Positions 26,654 through 36,493 of a stretch of DNA of 61,043 nt are shown here, piece by piece. Source of the stretch: Dysgonamonadaceae bacterium (GTDB lineage: Bacteria; Bacteroidota; Bacteroidia; Bacteroidales; Azobacteroidaceae); the NCBI GenBank assembly GCA_031272085.1, contig JAISUN010000070.1, positions 1 through 61,043 on the forward strand. Direction: 5' to 3'. Under the pieces are notes generated by a model. The model saw nothing but the letters and a program-made list of their open reading frames with translations, was not told the DNA's origin and searched no databases. Positions within the stretch are counted from its first letter, which is position 1, and each line of letters opens with the position of its first letter. A program made the position numbers and the translations under genes.

Positions 26654-27946
26654 TTTAGCCGGTTTCCCCAGCAAAGCAAACATATTTTTTTTGTAAGCCT
26701 CAACGCCCGGCTGGTCGAAAGGATTTACGCCCAGAATGTAGCCGCTTATTCCGCAGGCGCGTTCAAAGAAGTAAAACAGGCCGCCGAGATAATATTCGCT
26801 CAATTCGGGAATTTCGATGCGGATATTGGGAACTCCGCCGTCCACGTGCGCCATTTGCGTGCCTTTTTCAGCCATTTTATTGACAAAATCGACGCGCTTT
26901 CCGGCAAGGTAATTCAGGCCGTCGAGGTCTTCGGCGTCGGCGGGAACTTCGAGATGATATTTTGGCGATTCTACGGAAATCACGGTCTCGAAAATGCTGC
27001 GTTCGCCCTGCTGAATCCATTGTCCCATAGAATGGAGGTCGGTAGTAAAATCGACCGAAGCGGTGAAAAGCCCCTTGTGTTCCTTGCCTTCGCTTTCGCC
27101 GTAAAGTTGTTTCCACCATTCGGCAATGTAATGCAGTTTGGGATTGAAGTTTGCAAGTATTTCTATTTTTTTGCCCTGACGGTAAAGTTCGTTTCGAGCA
27201 ACGGCATAAATGATTGCAGGATTGTCGAGATAATTGGCCGAAACGTCGGTAATCCGCTCCATATCGGCTGCTCCGGCAACGAGTTTCTCTATGTCGATTC
27301 CTGCCACTGCCAGCGGCAAAAGGCCGACCGGCGTGAGAACGGAAAAGCGTCCGCCCACATTATCGGGAATGACGTATGTTTTGTAACCTTCCTTGTCGGC
27401 CAGCGTGCGCAGTGCGCCCCGCGCAGCGTCGGTTACGGCTACTATCCGTTTTGCGGCTTCGGTTTTTCCTGTGGCGGCTTCGAGTTGTTTTTTCAGAATC
27501 CTGAACGCGAGGGCTGGCTCGGTAGTTGTGCCTGATTTTGAGATATTTATGAGGCCGAACTGTTTGCCGGAAAGGAAATTCGAGAGTTCCGAAAGATAAT
27601 CTTCGCTGATATTATGGCCGGCAAAAAGGACGAGCGGTTTTACGCCGGAAATCTGGTCGAAAGAGCCTGAAAGCGCTTCCAATATGGCTTTTGCGCCAAG
27701 GTAAGAACCGCCTATTCCGATAACGACGACCACTTCGCAGGACGAGCGCAAGGCTGCGGCGGTATTGCGGATATCTTTCAGGAAATCGGCCGTAATGGAC
27801 GAGGGCAGGTGCAGCCAGCCGAGAAAATCGGCTCCTTTGCCATTTCCGCTTGCCAACAGTTGATGCGCTTTTTGCGCCGCTTCTTCGCCTGCGGCGATTC
27901 TGTCTGGAGCGACGGCGTTTATTGTATTTAAGTTAATTATTTTCAT
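26651..27946 (-). CDS. pgi: Glucose-6-phosphate isomerase
   Basis: Pgi interconverts glucose-6-phosphate and fructose-6-phosphate. The 431-aa length fits the shorter bacterial type. Family segments are [20 protein letters not shown] (about 75-94), [20 protein letters not shown] (about 133-152), [17 protein letters not shown] (about 195) and the C-terminal [12 protein letters not shown] and [20 protein letters not shown] with the catalytic Lys. gpsA lies 12 bp upstream in the same direction, then lysS, so a long minus-strand run is likely one or more operons. Confidence 0.97.
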   Translation of the reverse strand: MKIINLNTINAVAPDRIAAGEEAAQKAHQLLASGNGKGADFLGWLHLPSSITADFLKDIRNTAAALRSSCEVVVVIGIGGSYLGAKAILEALSGSFDQISGVKPLVLFAGHNISEDYLSELSNFLSGKQFGLINISKSGTTTEPALAFRILKKQLEAATGKTEAAKRIVAVTDAARGALRTLADKEGYKTYVIPDNVGGRFSVLTPVGLLPLAVAGIDIEKLVAGAADMERITDVSANYLDNPAIIYAVARNELYRQGKKIEILANFNPKLHYIAEWWKQLYGESEGKEHKGLFTASVDFTTDLHSMGQWIQQGERSIFETVISVESPKYHLEVPADAEDLDGLNYLAGKRVDFVNKMAEKGTQMAHVDGGVPNIRIEIPELSEYYLGGLFYFFERACGISGYILGVNPFDQPGVEAYKKNMFALLGKPAK

Positions 27947-27958
27947 TGTAATAACTTT

Positions 27959-28954
27959 TTATGTAAATGTTTCGGTAAGTTTTCTGATTGTGGGGACTGC
28001 CGATTTGCGCTCGTAAAGTATAGAATAAACGGCGTCGAGGATAGGCATATTTACATTGTAACTGTCGTTGATTTCTTTTATGCACTTGGCTCCGAAATAG
28101 CCTTCGGCAATCATTTCCATTTCCAACTGGGCTGTTTTTACCGAGTAGCCTTTTCCAATCATCGAGCCGAAAATGCGGTTGCGCGAGAAGCGCGAATAGG
28201 CCGTTACGAGCAGGTCGCCGAGGTAGGCCGAGCCGCAGATGTTTCGTTCTACAGGAGCCACTTTATCCACGAAACGCGACATTTCCATTATCGAGTTTGA
28301 AATGAATATCGACTGAAAATTGTCGCCGTATTTCAAGCCGTGGCAAATACCGGACACGATTGCGTAAACGTTTTTCAGTACCGATGCGTATTCGATGCCG
28401 GTAACGTCGCTGCTAACCGAAGTTCTGATAAAGTGCGTCTTAAACAGGCCGGCGGCGCATTTGGCGTATTCGCTGTCAACGCTGCCGATTGTCAGGTACG
28501 AAAGTCGTTCGAGCGCAACTTCTTCGGCGTGGCAGGGGCCTCCAAGCACTGCTATCTGTTTGGCGGGGACTTCGTAGAATTTTGAAAAATATTCCGAAAT
28601 CAGCATATTTTCGTCGGGGACAATGCCTTTGATGGCCGAAATCAGGTATTTATCCTTCAAGGGGGTGCGCAGTTTTTGAAGGTGTTGTTTCAGAAACGGC
28701 GAAGGTATGGCAAAAATCAGGATGTCGCTGTTTTTGACTAACTGATTTATATTGCTGTAAAACTTTATTTTATCGGTATTAAATTTAACTCCGGTAAGAT
28801 ACGAAGGGTTATGCCCGAAATTTTTAAATTCTTCGATTTGGCTGGGGCGGCGCATATACCAGTTGAAGTTGGTTTGCGTCATAGAGATTATTTTCGCTAT
28901 GGCCGTAGCCCAACTGCCGCCGCCCATTATGGCTATTCTTTTAGTCGATTGCAT
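27959..28954 (-). CDS. gpsA: Glycerol-3-phosphate dehydrogenase (NAD(P)+)
   Basis: GpsA reduces dihydroxyacetone phosphate to sn-glycerol-3-phosphate for phospholipid synthesis. The 331-aa protein has the Rossmann motif IMGGGSWATAIAKI (about 9-22), ISAIKGI near 105, VLGGPCHAEEVALERLSYL near 140 and the C-domain SVLKNVYAIVSGICHGLKYGDN with the catalytic Lys. It sits between lysS (21 bp upstream) and pgi (12 bp downstream). Confidence 0.96.
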   Translation of the reverse strand: MQSTKRIAIMGGGSWATAIAKIISMTQTNFNWYMRRPSQIEEFKNFGHNPSYLTGVKFNTDKIKFYSNINQLVKNSDILIFAIPSPFLKQHLQKLRTPLKDKYLISAIKGIVPDENMLISEYFSKFYEVPAKQIAVLGGPCHAEEVALERLSYLTIGSVDSEYAKCAAGLFKTHFIRTSVSSDVTGIEYASVLKNVYAIVSGICHGLKYGDNFQSIFISNSIMEMSRFVDKVAPVERNICGSAYLGDLLVTAYSRFSRNRIFGSMIGKGYSVKTAQLEMEMIAEGYFGAKCIKEINDSYNVNMPILDAVYSILYERKSAVPTIRKLTETFT

Positions 28955-28975
28955 ACTTAAAGCAAAATTAGTTAT

Positions 28976-30484
28976 TTATTTTTCAGGCCGCATTTGCGGG
29001 AAGAGCAAGACTTCCTGAATCGAGGCCTGACCGGTCAGCAGCATTACCAGGCGGTCCATACCGATGCCCATTCCCGATGTGGGCGGCATTCCGTATTCGA
29101 GGGAGCGCAGGAAATCCTGGTCGATAAACATTGCTTCGTCGTCGCCTTTTTCCGAGAGGCGCAACTGTTCTTCAAAGCGTTCGCGCTGGTCGATGGGGTC
29201 GTTCAGTTCGGAATAGGCGTTAGCCAGTTCCTTGCCGTTGACCATCAATTCGAAGCGTTCTGTGAGTTCGGGATTGTTGCGGTGGCGTTTGCAGAGGGGC
29301 GACATTTCTTTTGGATAGTCGGTAATGAACGTTGGTTGAATGTATTTTCCCTCGCATTTTTCGCCGAAAATCTCGTCTATCAGTTTACCTTTGCCCATAG
29401 TTTTGTCTTCGTCCACGCCAAGTTTCCGGCAGGTTTCGCGCAGTTGTTCCTCGTCCATTCCGGTAATGTCCATTCCGGTATTTTCGAGGATTGCTTCGGT
29501 CATTGTTACCCGTCGGAAAGGCGCTTTGAAGTCGATAATTGCGTCGCCGTTTTTAATCTGTGTTGTTCCAAGCACGTCGAGGCAGATTTTTTCGAGCATC
29601 TGTTCGGTAAACTGCATCATCCAGTTGTAATCCTTGTATGAAACGTAAATTTCCATACAGGTAAATTCGGGATTGTGAGTGCGGTCCATACCTTCGTTAC
29701 GGAAGTTTTTGGAAAATTCGTAAACTCCTTCAAAACCGCCGACAATGAGGCGTTTAAGATAAAGTTCATCTGCAATGCGCAGATACAGGGGTATATCCAA
29801 AGCATTGTGATGGGTAATGAAAGGCCTTGCGGCCGCTCCTCCGGGAATGGATTGAAGCACAGGCGTTTCGACTTCTATGTATCCGCGTTCGTTGAAGAAA
29901 TTGCGCATAGAGTTGAAAATTTGCGTCCGTTTTACGAAAATGTCTTTAATCCCTTCATTTACAACGAGGTCAACGTAGCGTTGGCGGTACCGCATTTCGG
30001 GGTCGTCAAAAGCGTCGTAGGCCGTTCCGTCTTTGTATTTCACGATTGGCAGCGGGCGCAGCGATTTTGAAAGCACCGTCATTTCTTCGGCGTGAATCGA
30101 GATTGTTCCCATTTGGGTGCGGAAAACGAATCCTTTAATGCCGATGAAATCGCCGATGTCAAGCAATTTTTTGAAAACCGTGTTGTAAAGTTCCTTGTCT
30201 TCGCCGGGGCAAATGTCGTCGCGGGTAATGTAAATCTGGATTCTGCCTTTCGAGTCTTGCAGTTCGATAAACGAGGCTTTTCCCATTATCCGGCGGCTCA
30301 TTATTCGTCCTGCAACGGTAACTTGCCGTCGCGGGGCTTCGTCGCTGAATTTTTCCCTTATGCCGGTCGAGAAGTCCGATACCGGATATTCGTCGGCGGG
30401 GTAGGGGTTTATCCCCAGATTACGCAGTTCTTCCAGACTTTTGCGTCGAAACACTTCCTGTTCGCTTAATTCCATTGTATTCAT
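28976..30484 (-). CDS. lysS: Lysyl-tRNA synthetase (class II)
   Basis: LysS charges tRNA-Lys. The 502-aa protein has the OB-fold anticodon domain ([31 protein letters not shown], about 53-85) and class II motifs 1 ([20 protein letters not shown]), 2 ([20 protein letters not shown]) and 3 ([15 protein letters not shown]). I start it at ATG 30484; a TTG just before and an ATG four codons later are alternatives. A minus-strand TATATTTG at 30515-30522 is a plausible -7 element. Confidence 0.97.
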   Translation of the reverse strand: MNTMELSEQEVFRRKSLEELRNLGINPYPADEYPVSDFSTGIREKFSDEAPRRQVTVAGRIMSRRIMGKASFIELQDSKGRIQIYITRDDICPGEDKELYNTVFKKLLDIGDFIGIKGFVFRTQMGTISIHAEEMTVLSKSLRPLPIVKYKDGTAYDAFDDPEMRYRQRYVDLVVNEGIKDIFVKRTQIFNSMRNFFNERGYIEVETPVLQSIPGGAAARPFITHHNALDIPLYLRIADELYLKRLIVGGFEGVYEFSKNFRNEGMDRTHNPEFTCMEIYVSYKDYNWMMQFTEQMLEKICLDVLGTTQIKNGDAIIDFKAPFRRVTMTEAILENTGMDITGMDEEQLRETCRKLGVDEDKTMGKGKLIDEIFGEKCEGKYIQPTFITDYPKEMSPLCKRHRNNPELTERFELMVNGKELANAYSELNDPIDQRERFEEQLRLSEKGDDEAMFIDQDFLRSLEYGMPPTSGMGIGMDRLVMLLTGQASIQEVLLFPQMRPEK

Positions 30485-30514
30485 CAAATAATATTTTGAG
30501 GCTTAACCAAACTA

Positions 30515-30522
30515 CAAATATA
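30515..30522 (-). promoter_or_regulatory. Candidate -7 box for lysS
   Basis: The minus strand reads TATATTTG, matching TAnnTTTG. RNA would start near 30508, about 24 nt before the lysS ATG. No clear -33 element is seen. Confidence 0.4.
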
Positions 30523-30545
30523 CGAAAATTTATTTTTTTTCGCGT

Positions 30546-31211
30546 TTATTCCGATAAAATTTCAGCAGAATTGTTGTTTACTTCAACTTCTGCCGGTTTT
30601 TCATCTGTCGTTTCCGGCTGTTGCGGTTCCGGAACTTCTACCTCAAAACAGTTGTTTGCGATAATTTCTTCATAAGTTCCCGTCGGCATATAAAACCTCA
30701 CGTCTTTTCCGGTTTTGAATGCGCGGCGTATTGAAGACGAAGAAATTTCAATCTTCGGCGCGTTGCGCAATACCTTGACGTTGGGGTGGTTATAGATAAC
30801 TTTCCCTGTGCCGAGGCGCGGATAGATGATGGTTTTAAAGTTTTTGAGGATTGTCTGATAGTCTTTCCAGCGGTGGAAAGTTTCCCAGTTGTCGGAACCG
30901 ATAATCAGTTCAAACGTGTCTTCGGGATGCATAATTCTCAACTTTTGCAGCGTATTGACCGTGTAAGTCGGCTGGGGCATTTCCCATTCGATAGTGCAGG
31001 CCTTGAACTTTGGATAGTCCCCGATAGCCTTTTCGAGCAGCGAAAGGCGGAGTTCCTTTTCCATAAGGTCGTTTTTCCCTTTTGTGGGATTTTGCGGCGT
31101 GATTAAAAACCAGATTTCGTCAAAGTCGTTAAACTCTGCAATGTAGTTTGCCAAGGCCAAGTGGCCGATGTGTACGGGGTTGAATGACCCCGGAAAAATT
31201 CCAATTTTCAT
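30546..31211 (-). CDS. nadD: Nicotinate-nucleotide adenylyltransferase with acidic tail
   Basis: NadD adenylates nicotinate mononucleotide in NAD synthesis. The core is normal: GSFNPVHIGHLAL (8-20) with the HIGH-type nucleotide motif, IIGSDNWETFHRWKDY around 100, and ISSSSIRRAFKTGKDVRFYMP near 155. About 40 residues follow the core, rich in Glu, Pro and Asn (EVPEPQQPETTDEKPAEVEV), and look disordered. The start overlaps the gmk stop by four bases (ATGA), and gmk likewise overlaps yicC, so yicC-gmk-nadD is a tightly coupled operon. Confidence 0.92.
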   Translation of the reverse strand: MKIGIFPGSFNPVHIGHLALANYIAEFNDFDEIWFLITPQNPTKGKNDLMEKELRLSLLEKAIGDYPKFKACTIEWEMPQPTYTVNTLQKLRIMHPEDTFELIIGSDNWETFHRWKDYQTILKNFKTIIYPRLGTGKVIYNHPNVKVLRNAPKIEISSSSIRRAFKTGKDVRFYMPTGTYEEIIANNCFEVEVPEPQQPETTDEKPAEVEVNNNSAEILSE

Positions 31212-31777
31212 GAGTGTGTAATAAATTTGTTAATAATCGAAATAGTTTCTCTTTGCGCTTTTTTCAAGTCGTCGTTGATGACAACGCAGTCGTATTTAGA
31301 CGCAAGACCCAGTTCGTATTCCGCTTTGGAAATACGGTCTGCTATTATTTCCGGCGAATCGGAGCCGCGTTTTTCCAACCTTTTCCGCAATTCTGCGACC
31401 GAAGGCGGCTTGATGAAAATCAGCAGGGCCTCTGCTCCGAAAATCTTTTTTATCGAAATTCCGCCTGCCACGTCCACGTCGAGGATGACGTTGCGGCCTG
31501 CGGCAAGTTTCTGTTCGACTTCCGATTTCAGCGTTCCGTAAAAGCGGTTTGCATAGACTTCTTCCCATTCGAGGAAGTCGCCTGCGCTGATTCGCTCTTT
31601 AAATTCTTCGGGCGTCAGAAACCAGTAATCTACCCCGTTTTGTTCGTTTCCGCGGGGCGGGCGACTGGTTGCCGAAACCGAAAATTCGAGCGGCAATCCC
31701 TGTTCGAGAACGTGTTTAATGATAGTTGTTTTTCCCGAACCGGAGGGGGCTGACAATATGACTAATTTTCCTTTCAC
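31208..31777 (-). CDS. gmk: Guanylate kinase
   Basis: Gmk phosphorylates GMP to GDP. The 189-aa length is standard. P-loop SAPSGSGKTT covers 9-18. The GMP-binding region has SATSRPPRGNEQNGVDYWFLT (about 38-58) and ILDVDVAGG near 97; the lid has RGSDSPEIIADRISKAEYE. It overlaps yicC and nadD by four bases each, an arrangement that implies translational coupling. Confidence 0.97.
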   Translation of the reverse strand: MKGKLVILSAPSGSGKTTIIKHVLEQGLPLEFSVSATSRPPRGNEQNGVDYWFLTPEEFKERISAGDFLEWEEVYANRFYGTLKSEVEQKLAAGRNVILDVDVAGGISIKKIFGAEALLIFIKPPSVAELRKRLEKRGSDSPEIIADRISKAEYELGLASKYDCVVINDDLKKAQRETISIINKFITHS

Positions 31778-32643
31778 AATACGTTCAGTATTTGTTCTTT
31801 TATCTGTTCAAGTTCGTCTTTCATCTGAACCACAATCTTTTGCATTCCGGCGTGGTTCGATTTCGAGCCGAGGGTGTTTATTTCCCGGCCTATTTCCTGC
31901 GCTATGAATCCTAATTTTCGTCCCTGGCTTTTTTCGCTGCTCAATGTTTCGAGAAAATATTTCAGGTGGTTGGCCAGCCGATTTTTCTCTTCGTTCACGT
32001 CAAGGCGGTCGATGTAATAAATCAGTTCCTGTTCAAAGCGGTTTTTATCGTATTGAATATCAAGCGTTTGCAGCGAGGTTACGATATTGCGGCTTATTAT
32101 CTCAATCCGCTCCTGTTCGAGCGTTTCTATCTGTTTCGACAGGTTTTTTATCGCGTTTATTTTTTCGATAAACAGTTTTTCGAGCATTTTGCCTTCCTGC
32201 GTGCGGAAAGCGAGCAAATTACCGACTGCGCTTTCTACGGCCGCTTTCAGGTAATTCCACTCTTCTTCGTCGGTTTCCGAGATTTCGGTTTTTATTGCTT
32301 CCGGAAGCAGCAGGATGGTGGAAAACCAGTCGGCGGGCAAGGGTATGCCGAGTTTTTCGGAAATATCGCGCACGTCGTTGCAGTAACTTTCTATAATACT
32401 TGCATTCAGGCGGTTAGGCGACGATTTTCCCGCAAAGTCGATATTAATGGTAAAATCTACCTTACCCCTTTCAAGCGTCTGAAAGAGGAGGTTCCTTATT
32501 TCCATTTCCTTGTCCCTGTACGTTGTCGGAATCCGGGTGGTAATGTCCATTTGTTTACTGTTTAAGGATTTGATTTCAACAGTAACCTTTTTGTTGCAAA
32601 ATTCCGCTTCCGACTTTCCAAATCCGGTCATTGATTGAATCAT
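31774..32643 (-). CDS. YicC-family endoribonuclease-like protein
   Basis: This 289-aa protein has the conserved N-terminus MIQSMTGFGKSE and the C-terminal block GRKLGFIAQEIGREINTLGSKSNHAGMQKIVVQMKDELEQIKEQILNV typical of YicC. Members have been linked to RNA decay in other bacteria. The middle is a long helical region. It is the first gene of the yicC-gmk-nadD run. A TAATTTTG box at 32663-32670 on the minus strand would start RNA about 13 nt before the ATG. Confidence 0.92.
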   Translation of the reverse strand: MIQSMTGFGKSEAEFCNKKVTVEIKSLNSKQMDITTRIPTTYRDKEMEIRNLLFQTLERGKVDFTINIDFAGKSSPNRLNASIIESYCNDVRDISEKLGIPLPADWFSTILLLPEAIKTEISETDEEEWNYLKAAVESAVGNLLAFRTQEGKMLEKLFIEKINAIKNLSKQIETLEQERIEIISRNIVTSLQTLDIQYDKNRFEQELIYYIDRLDVNEEKNRLANHLKYFLETLSSEKSQGRKLGFIAQEIGREINTLGSKSNHAGMQKIVVQMKDELEQIKEQILNVL

Positions 32644-32662
32644 ATTCGAAACAAATTTTCTG

Positions 32663-32700
32663 CAAAATTAGTTTTTTATTCTTAAAATAAAGTAACTTTG
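32663..32700. promoter_or_regulatory. Divergent -7 boxes for yicC and tsaB
   Basis: TAATTTTG on the minus strand (32663-32670) serves yicC, and TAACTTTG on the plus strand (32693-32700) serves tsaB. Both fit TAnnTTTG with short leaders of about 13 and 22 nt. The -33 elements are weak, and the promoters lie back to back within the 85-bp gap. Confidence 0.5.
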
Positions 32701-32728
32701 CGCCCGAAATTTTAATTTTTTTTATCAA

Positions 32729-33436
32729 ATGTCGGTAATTTTACATATCGAAACTGCTTCCAAAACTTGTTCAGTAGCGGTTTTTGGCGATAATGAGTTT
32801 TTTTACGAAAAAATTTCCCGAAAAGGAGAATCTCATTCGTCTTTTCTCGGAATTTTTGCACAGGAGGCGTTAAATTTCTTAAAATCTGAAAAAATACGCC
32901 TCGACGCCGTCGCTTTGAGTTCGGGTCCGGGTTCATATACCGGCCTGCGGATTGGCGCCTCTTTTGCCAAGGGGCTGTGCTACGGGCTTGATATTCCCCT
33001 GATTGCCGTTCCAACGCTTAAAATAATGGCTAACAGCGTTTTGGAGCAAAATTTAATATCCGGCGAGGCCTTGCTGGTTCCAATGCTCGACGCGCGGCGG
33101 ATGGAGGTCTATTCGGCTGTTTACGATGCCGCCCTGAACGAAATCCGCGCAACCGAAGCGGAAATAATAGATGAAAATTCGTATAAAGACTTGTTAGACA
33201 GGCAGAAAGCGGTTTTCTTCGGCGACGGTTCCGACAAGTGCAGCGAAGTAATAAAGTCGCCGAACGCAATATTTTTGGACGGCATAAATCCCTCGGCGCG
33301 GGCAATGGCGAGTTTGGCTGCTGACGCTTTCGAGCGCGGCGATTTTGTTTCTACCGCTTATTTCGAGCCGTTTTACCTGAAAGAGTTTATGGCTACGAAA
33401 GCCAAAAATAAGGTTATCGGCAATGCTAAGCGCTGA
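32729..33436 (+). CDS. tsaB: tRNA threonylcarbamoyladenosine biosynthesis protein TsaB
   Basis: TsaB supports TsaD in making t6A37 of ANN-decoding tRNAs. The 235-aa ASKHA-fold protein has ILHIETASKTCSVAVF at the start, SSGPGSYTGLRIGASFAKGLCYGL near 64-87 and LLVPMLDARRMEVYSAVYD near 113. It is transcribed away from yicC and has its own promoter box. The following SDR gene begins 72 bp later behind another candidate box. Confidence 0.94.
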   Translation: MSVILHIETASKTCSVAVFGDNEFFYEKISRKGESHSSFLGIFAQEALNFLKSEKIRLDAVALSSGPGSYTGLRIGASFAKGLCYGLDIPLIAVPTLKIMANSVLEQNLISGEALLVPMLDARRMEVYSAVYDAALNEIRATEAEIIDENSYKDLLDRQKAVFFGDGSDKCSEVIKSPNAIFLDGINPSARAMASLAADAFERGDFVSTAYFEPFYLKEFMATKAKNKVIGNAKR

Positions 33437-33484
33437 ATTTTATCAAAAAAGCGTAACTTTTTCGTTATTTGGCAAAAAAATGAT

Positions 33485-33492
33485 TAACTTTG
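33485..33492 (+). promoter_or_regulatory. Candidate -7 box for the SDR epimerase gene
   Basis: TAACTTTG fits TAnnTTTG and lies 16 bp before the ATG at 33509. No good TTTG partner is found 19 bp upstream. Confidence 0.4.
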
Positions 33493-33508
33493 CAGATTAA
33501 AGTTTAAT

Positions 33509-34540
33509 ATGAAAATTCTTTTTATTGGCGGAACCGGTACTATCAGCGCGGCAATTTCGCGATTGCTGCTCGCCGAAGGACAGGAACTTTACCTGCTCAA
33601 TCGGGGAAATCGCAACGAAAAGTTGCCGAAAGGCGCTAAAATACTGCAATGCGACGTGAACGACGAGGCGAAAGCCGCTGAATTAATCCGCGGCTTGGAG
33701 TTCGATTGCGTAGCCGATTTCATTGCTTTCGTTCCCGGACAGTTGGAACGCGATTACCGGCTGTTCAAGGGCAAAACGCGGCAGTTTATCTTCATCAGTT
33801 CGGCTTCGGCTTACCAAAAGCCGCTGAACAATTATCTTGTTTCTGAATCCACGCCCTTGGCAAATCCGTTCTGGCAATATTCGCGCGACAAGATTGCCTG
33901 CGAAGAATATCTTATGAAACTTTACCGCGAAGAAGGTTTTCCCGTTACAATCGTCCGCCCATCATATACTTACGACGAGCGGAAAGTCCCGCTTGCAGTT
34001 CACGGCGAAAGCGGCACATGGCCTGTCGTGAAGCGGATTATCGACGGAAAGCCGGTAATTATCCACGGCGACGGTACAGCGCTTTGGACAATGACTCACA
34101 ACAGCGATTTTGCAAAAGGATTTGCCGGATTAATCGGCAATATCCATGCAATCGGCGAGGCTGTTCAGATAACTTCTGACGAAACGCTTTCGTGGAACCA
34201 GATTTACGAGGCTATCGCCCGCGCGGTGAACCGTCCGCTGAAAGCGGTTCATATCGCTTCCGATTTTCTGGCTGAAACAGCGCCTTACGACTATTACGGC
34301 GGTCTGCTCGGCGATAAGGCTTCGTCGGTCGTTTTCGACAACTCGAAACTGAAACGCCTTGTGCCGGATTTCGTTGCTGTAAAGCGTTTTGACGCCGGAA
34401 TAAAGGAAACAATAAATTACATCCTCGCACATCCCGAAGAACAGACGGAAGACCCGAAATTCGACCAATGGTGCGACGAAGTAACCGCTGCCGTCCACGC
34501 AACGGCCGAAAAACTGAAAAATAAATATAACAAACAATAA
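33509..34540 (+). CDS. NAD-dependent epimerase/dehydratase (extended SDR)
   Basis: This 343-aa protein has the nucleotide motif FIGGTGTISAAISR (5-18), a loop FIFISSASAYQKP near 93, and the catalytic YxxxK within WQYSRDK (about 124-130). It resembles atypical SDRs of the CSP41/NAD-epimerase type, but the substrate is unknown. It stands between tsaB and the DUF4290-murA-rimM block, separated by only 4 bp from the DUF4290 gene, so the two are likely co-transcribed. Confidence 0.82.
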   Translation: MKILFIGGTGTISAAISRLLLAEGQELYLLNRGNRNEKLPKGAKILQCDVNDEAKAAELIRGLEFDCVADFIAFVPGQLERDYRLFKGKTRQFIFISSASAYQKPLNNYLVSESTPLANPFWQYSRDKIACEEYLMKLYREEGFPVTIVRPSYTYDERKVPLAVHGESGTWPVVKRIIDGKPVIIHGDGTALWTMTHNSDFAKGFAGLIGNIHAIGEAVQITSDETLSWNQIYEAIARAVNRPLKAVHIASDFLAETAPYDYYGGLLGDKASSVVFDNSKLKRLVPDFVAVKRFDAGIKETINYILAHPEEQTEDPKFDQWCDEVTAAVHATAEKLKNKYNKQ

Positions 34541-34544
34541 AAGA

Positions 34545-35138
34545 ATGAGATACAATACACAGGAAAAGCGTCTGGCCTTGCCGGAATACGGCCGGAACAT
34601 CCAGAATATGGTCGATTACTGCGTTTCAATCCCCGACCGGGCCGAACGCTCGCGTTGCGCCGACGCAATCATCAACATTATGGGAAATATGTTCCCTCAT
34701 CTGCGCGACGTGAACGATTTCAAGCACATCCTTTGGGACCACCTCGCGATAATGTCGGATTTTGCGCTCGACATCGATTATCCTTACGAGGTAATAAAAC
34801 CCGAAAATCTGCACGTAAAACCGCCGAAACTCCCTTACACACAGGGAAAAATGCACTACAAGCATTACGGCAAAATTATGGAACAGATGATTCGGAAAGC
34901 CAACGAACTCGAAGACGGCGAAATGAAAGAACAACTCGCCGGCATGCTCGCAAACCAGATGAAACGCTCGTTCCTGACATGGAATAAGGAAGTTGTGGAC
35001 GACCAAAAAATCTTCAAAGATATGGCGCAACTTTCGGGCGGCAGAATTTTGATGAACGAAGAAACTCATAAACTGACAGAATCGAAAGAAATTCTTTCCA
35101 CAAAAAATAAAAAACTGACAAAAAGACAGAAAAACTGA
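34545..35138 (+). CDS. DUF4290 domain protein
   Basis: The 197-aa product matches the Bacteroidota-specific DUF4290 family: YNTQEKRLALPEYGRNIQNMVDYC at the start, FPHLRDVNDFKHILWDHLAIMSDF in the middle and a lysine-rich C-terminus (TKNKKLTKRQKN). No signal peptide or membrane helix is visible, so it is probably cytoplasmic and helical. The function is unknown. The gene next to it is murA, a conserved neighbourhood in this phylum, hinting at a link to cell-wall synthesis. Confidence 0.88.
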   Translation: MRYNTQEKRLALPEYGRNIQNMVDYCVSIPDRAERSRCADAIINIMGNMFPHLRDVNDFKHILWDHLAIMSDFALDIDYPYEVIKPENLHVKPPKLPYTQGKMHYKHYGKIMEQMIRKANELEDGEMKEQLAGMLANQMKRSFLTWNKEVVDDQKIFKDMAQLSGGRILMNEETHKLTESKEILSTKNKKLTKRQKN

Positions 35139-35188
35139 AATATTTTACAGTTTTCAATTATTTGTAACCTATAATTTAATAAAATTTG

Positions 35189-36493
35189 ATGTCAAAATTT
35201 ATAGTTGAAGGCGGACGCCGGTTGAACGGCGAAATTATTCCCCAAGGGGCGAAAAACGAGGCATTGCAGATTATCAGCGCCTGTCTGCTAACCTCGGAAC
35301 CGGTTACTGTTCACAATGTTCCCGATATTTTGGACGTGAACAACCTGATTATGCTTTTAGCCGAACTCGGCGTAAAAGTTGAAAATCCCAAGCCCGGAAC
35401 CTATATTTTCCGCGCCGACGAGGTTAATCTCGATTGCCTTAATTCGGAATCCTACCTGAAACGCTCGACCGCAATGCGCGGCTCAATAATGCTGGTAGGC
35501 CCGCTCGTAGCCCGCTTTGGAAAAGCGATTGTCCCCAAACCCGGAGGCGACAAAATAGGCCGCCGCCGCCTCGATACCCATTTTATCGGCATTCAGGCTC
35601 TGGGAGCGGATTTCAACTATAATTCCAAAAACCGCATTTACGAAGTAAAATCCAACGGGCTGAAAGGCTGCTATATGCTGCTCGAAGAGGCTTCCGTAAC
35701 CGGAACCGCCAATATTCTGATGGCTTCGACGCTTGCCGAAGGAAAAACAACGATTTACAATGCCGCCTGCGAGCCTTATTTACAGCAACTTACAAAAATG
35801 CTGATTGCTATGGGCGCAAAAATCGACGGTCTGGCTTCAAACCTGCTGCGTATCGAAGGCGTAGAGTCGCTTCACGGCTGCGAACACACCATATTGCCCG
35901 ATATGATTGAGGTGGGCAGTTTTATTGGAATGGCGGCAATGACGCAGTCCTCGATTAGAATAAAAAATGTGGCCTACGACGACCTCGGAATGATTCCCGA
36001 CGCTTTCCGCAAACTCGGCGTTACGCTGAACCGTGACGGCGACGATATTGTAGTGCCTGAGCAGGATTCCTATACGATAGAAACGTTTATCGACGGCTCG
36101 ATTCTGACCATTGCCGACGCGCCATGGCCCGGATTGACGCCCGACCTGTTGAGCGTTTTCCTCGTTGTGGCGACGCAAGCCAACGGCAGCGTTCTGATAC
36201 ATCAGAAAATGTTTGAAAGCCGCCTGTTTTTCGTTGATAAACTGATAGATATGGGCGCCCAGATTATCCTCTGCGACCCGCACCGCGCCACGGTTATCGG
36301 CGCTAACCGCCGTTACCGCCTGCGGGCTGCCGATATGGTTTCGCCCGACATCCGCGCCGGAATAGCAATGCTGATTGCCGCAATGAGCGCCGACGGTACG
36401 AGCCGGATTGACAACATCGACCAGATTGACCGCGGCTACCAAAAAATCGACGAACGGCTGAACGCGATTGGCGCAAATATTATCAGAAAATGA
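35189..36493 (+). CDS. murA: UDP-N-acetylglucosamine 1-carboxyvinyltransferase (MurA, Asp variant)
   Basis: MurA adds enolpyruvate to UDP-GlcNAc, the first committed step of peptidoglycan synthesis. The 434-aa length is normal. The substrate residues K22 and N23 (PQGAKNEAL) are present. The active-site loop reads VPKPGGDKIGRRRLDTH, with D121 where most MurA enzymes have the cysteine attacked by fosfomycin. The Asp form occurs in several phyla and is insensitive to the drug in characterised cases. I use ATG 35189 rather than a TTG one codon earlier. rimM overlaps its end by four bases (ATGA). Confidence 0.96.
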   Translation: MSKFIVEGGRRLNGEIIPQGAKNEALQIISACLLTSEPVTVHNVPDILDVNNLIMLLAELGVKVENPKPGTYIFRADEVNLDCLNSESYLKRSTAMRGSIMLVGPLVARFGKAIVPKPGGDKIGRRRLDTHFIGIQALGADFNYNSKNRIYEVKSNGLKGCYMLLEEASVTGTANILMASTLAEGKTTIYNAACEPYLQQLTKMLIAMGAKIDGLASNLLRIEGVESLHGCEHTILPDMIEVGSFIGMAAMTQSSIRIKNVAYDDLGMIPDAFRKLGVTLNRDGDDIVVPEQDSYTIETFIDGSILTIADAPWPGLTPDLLSVFLVVATQANGSVLIHQKMFESRLFFVDKLIDMGAQIILCDPHRATVIGANRRYRLRAADMVSPDIRAGIAMLIAAMSADGTSRIDNIDQIDRGYQKIDERLNAIGANIIRK

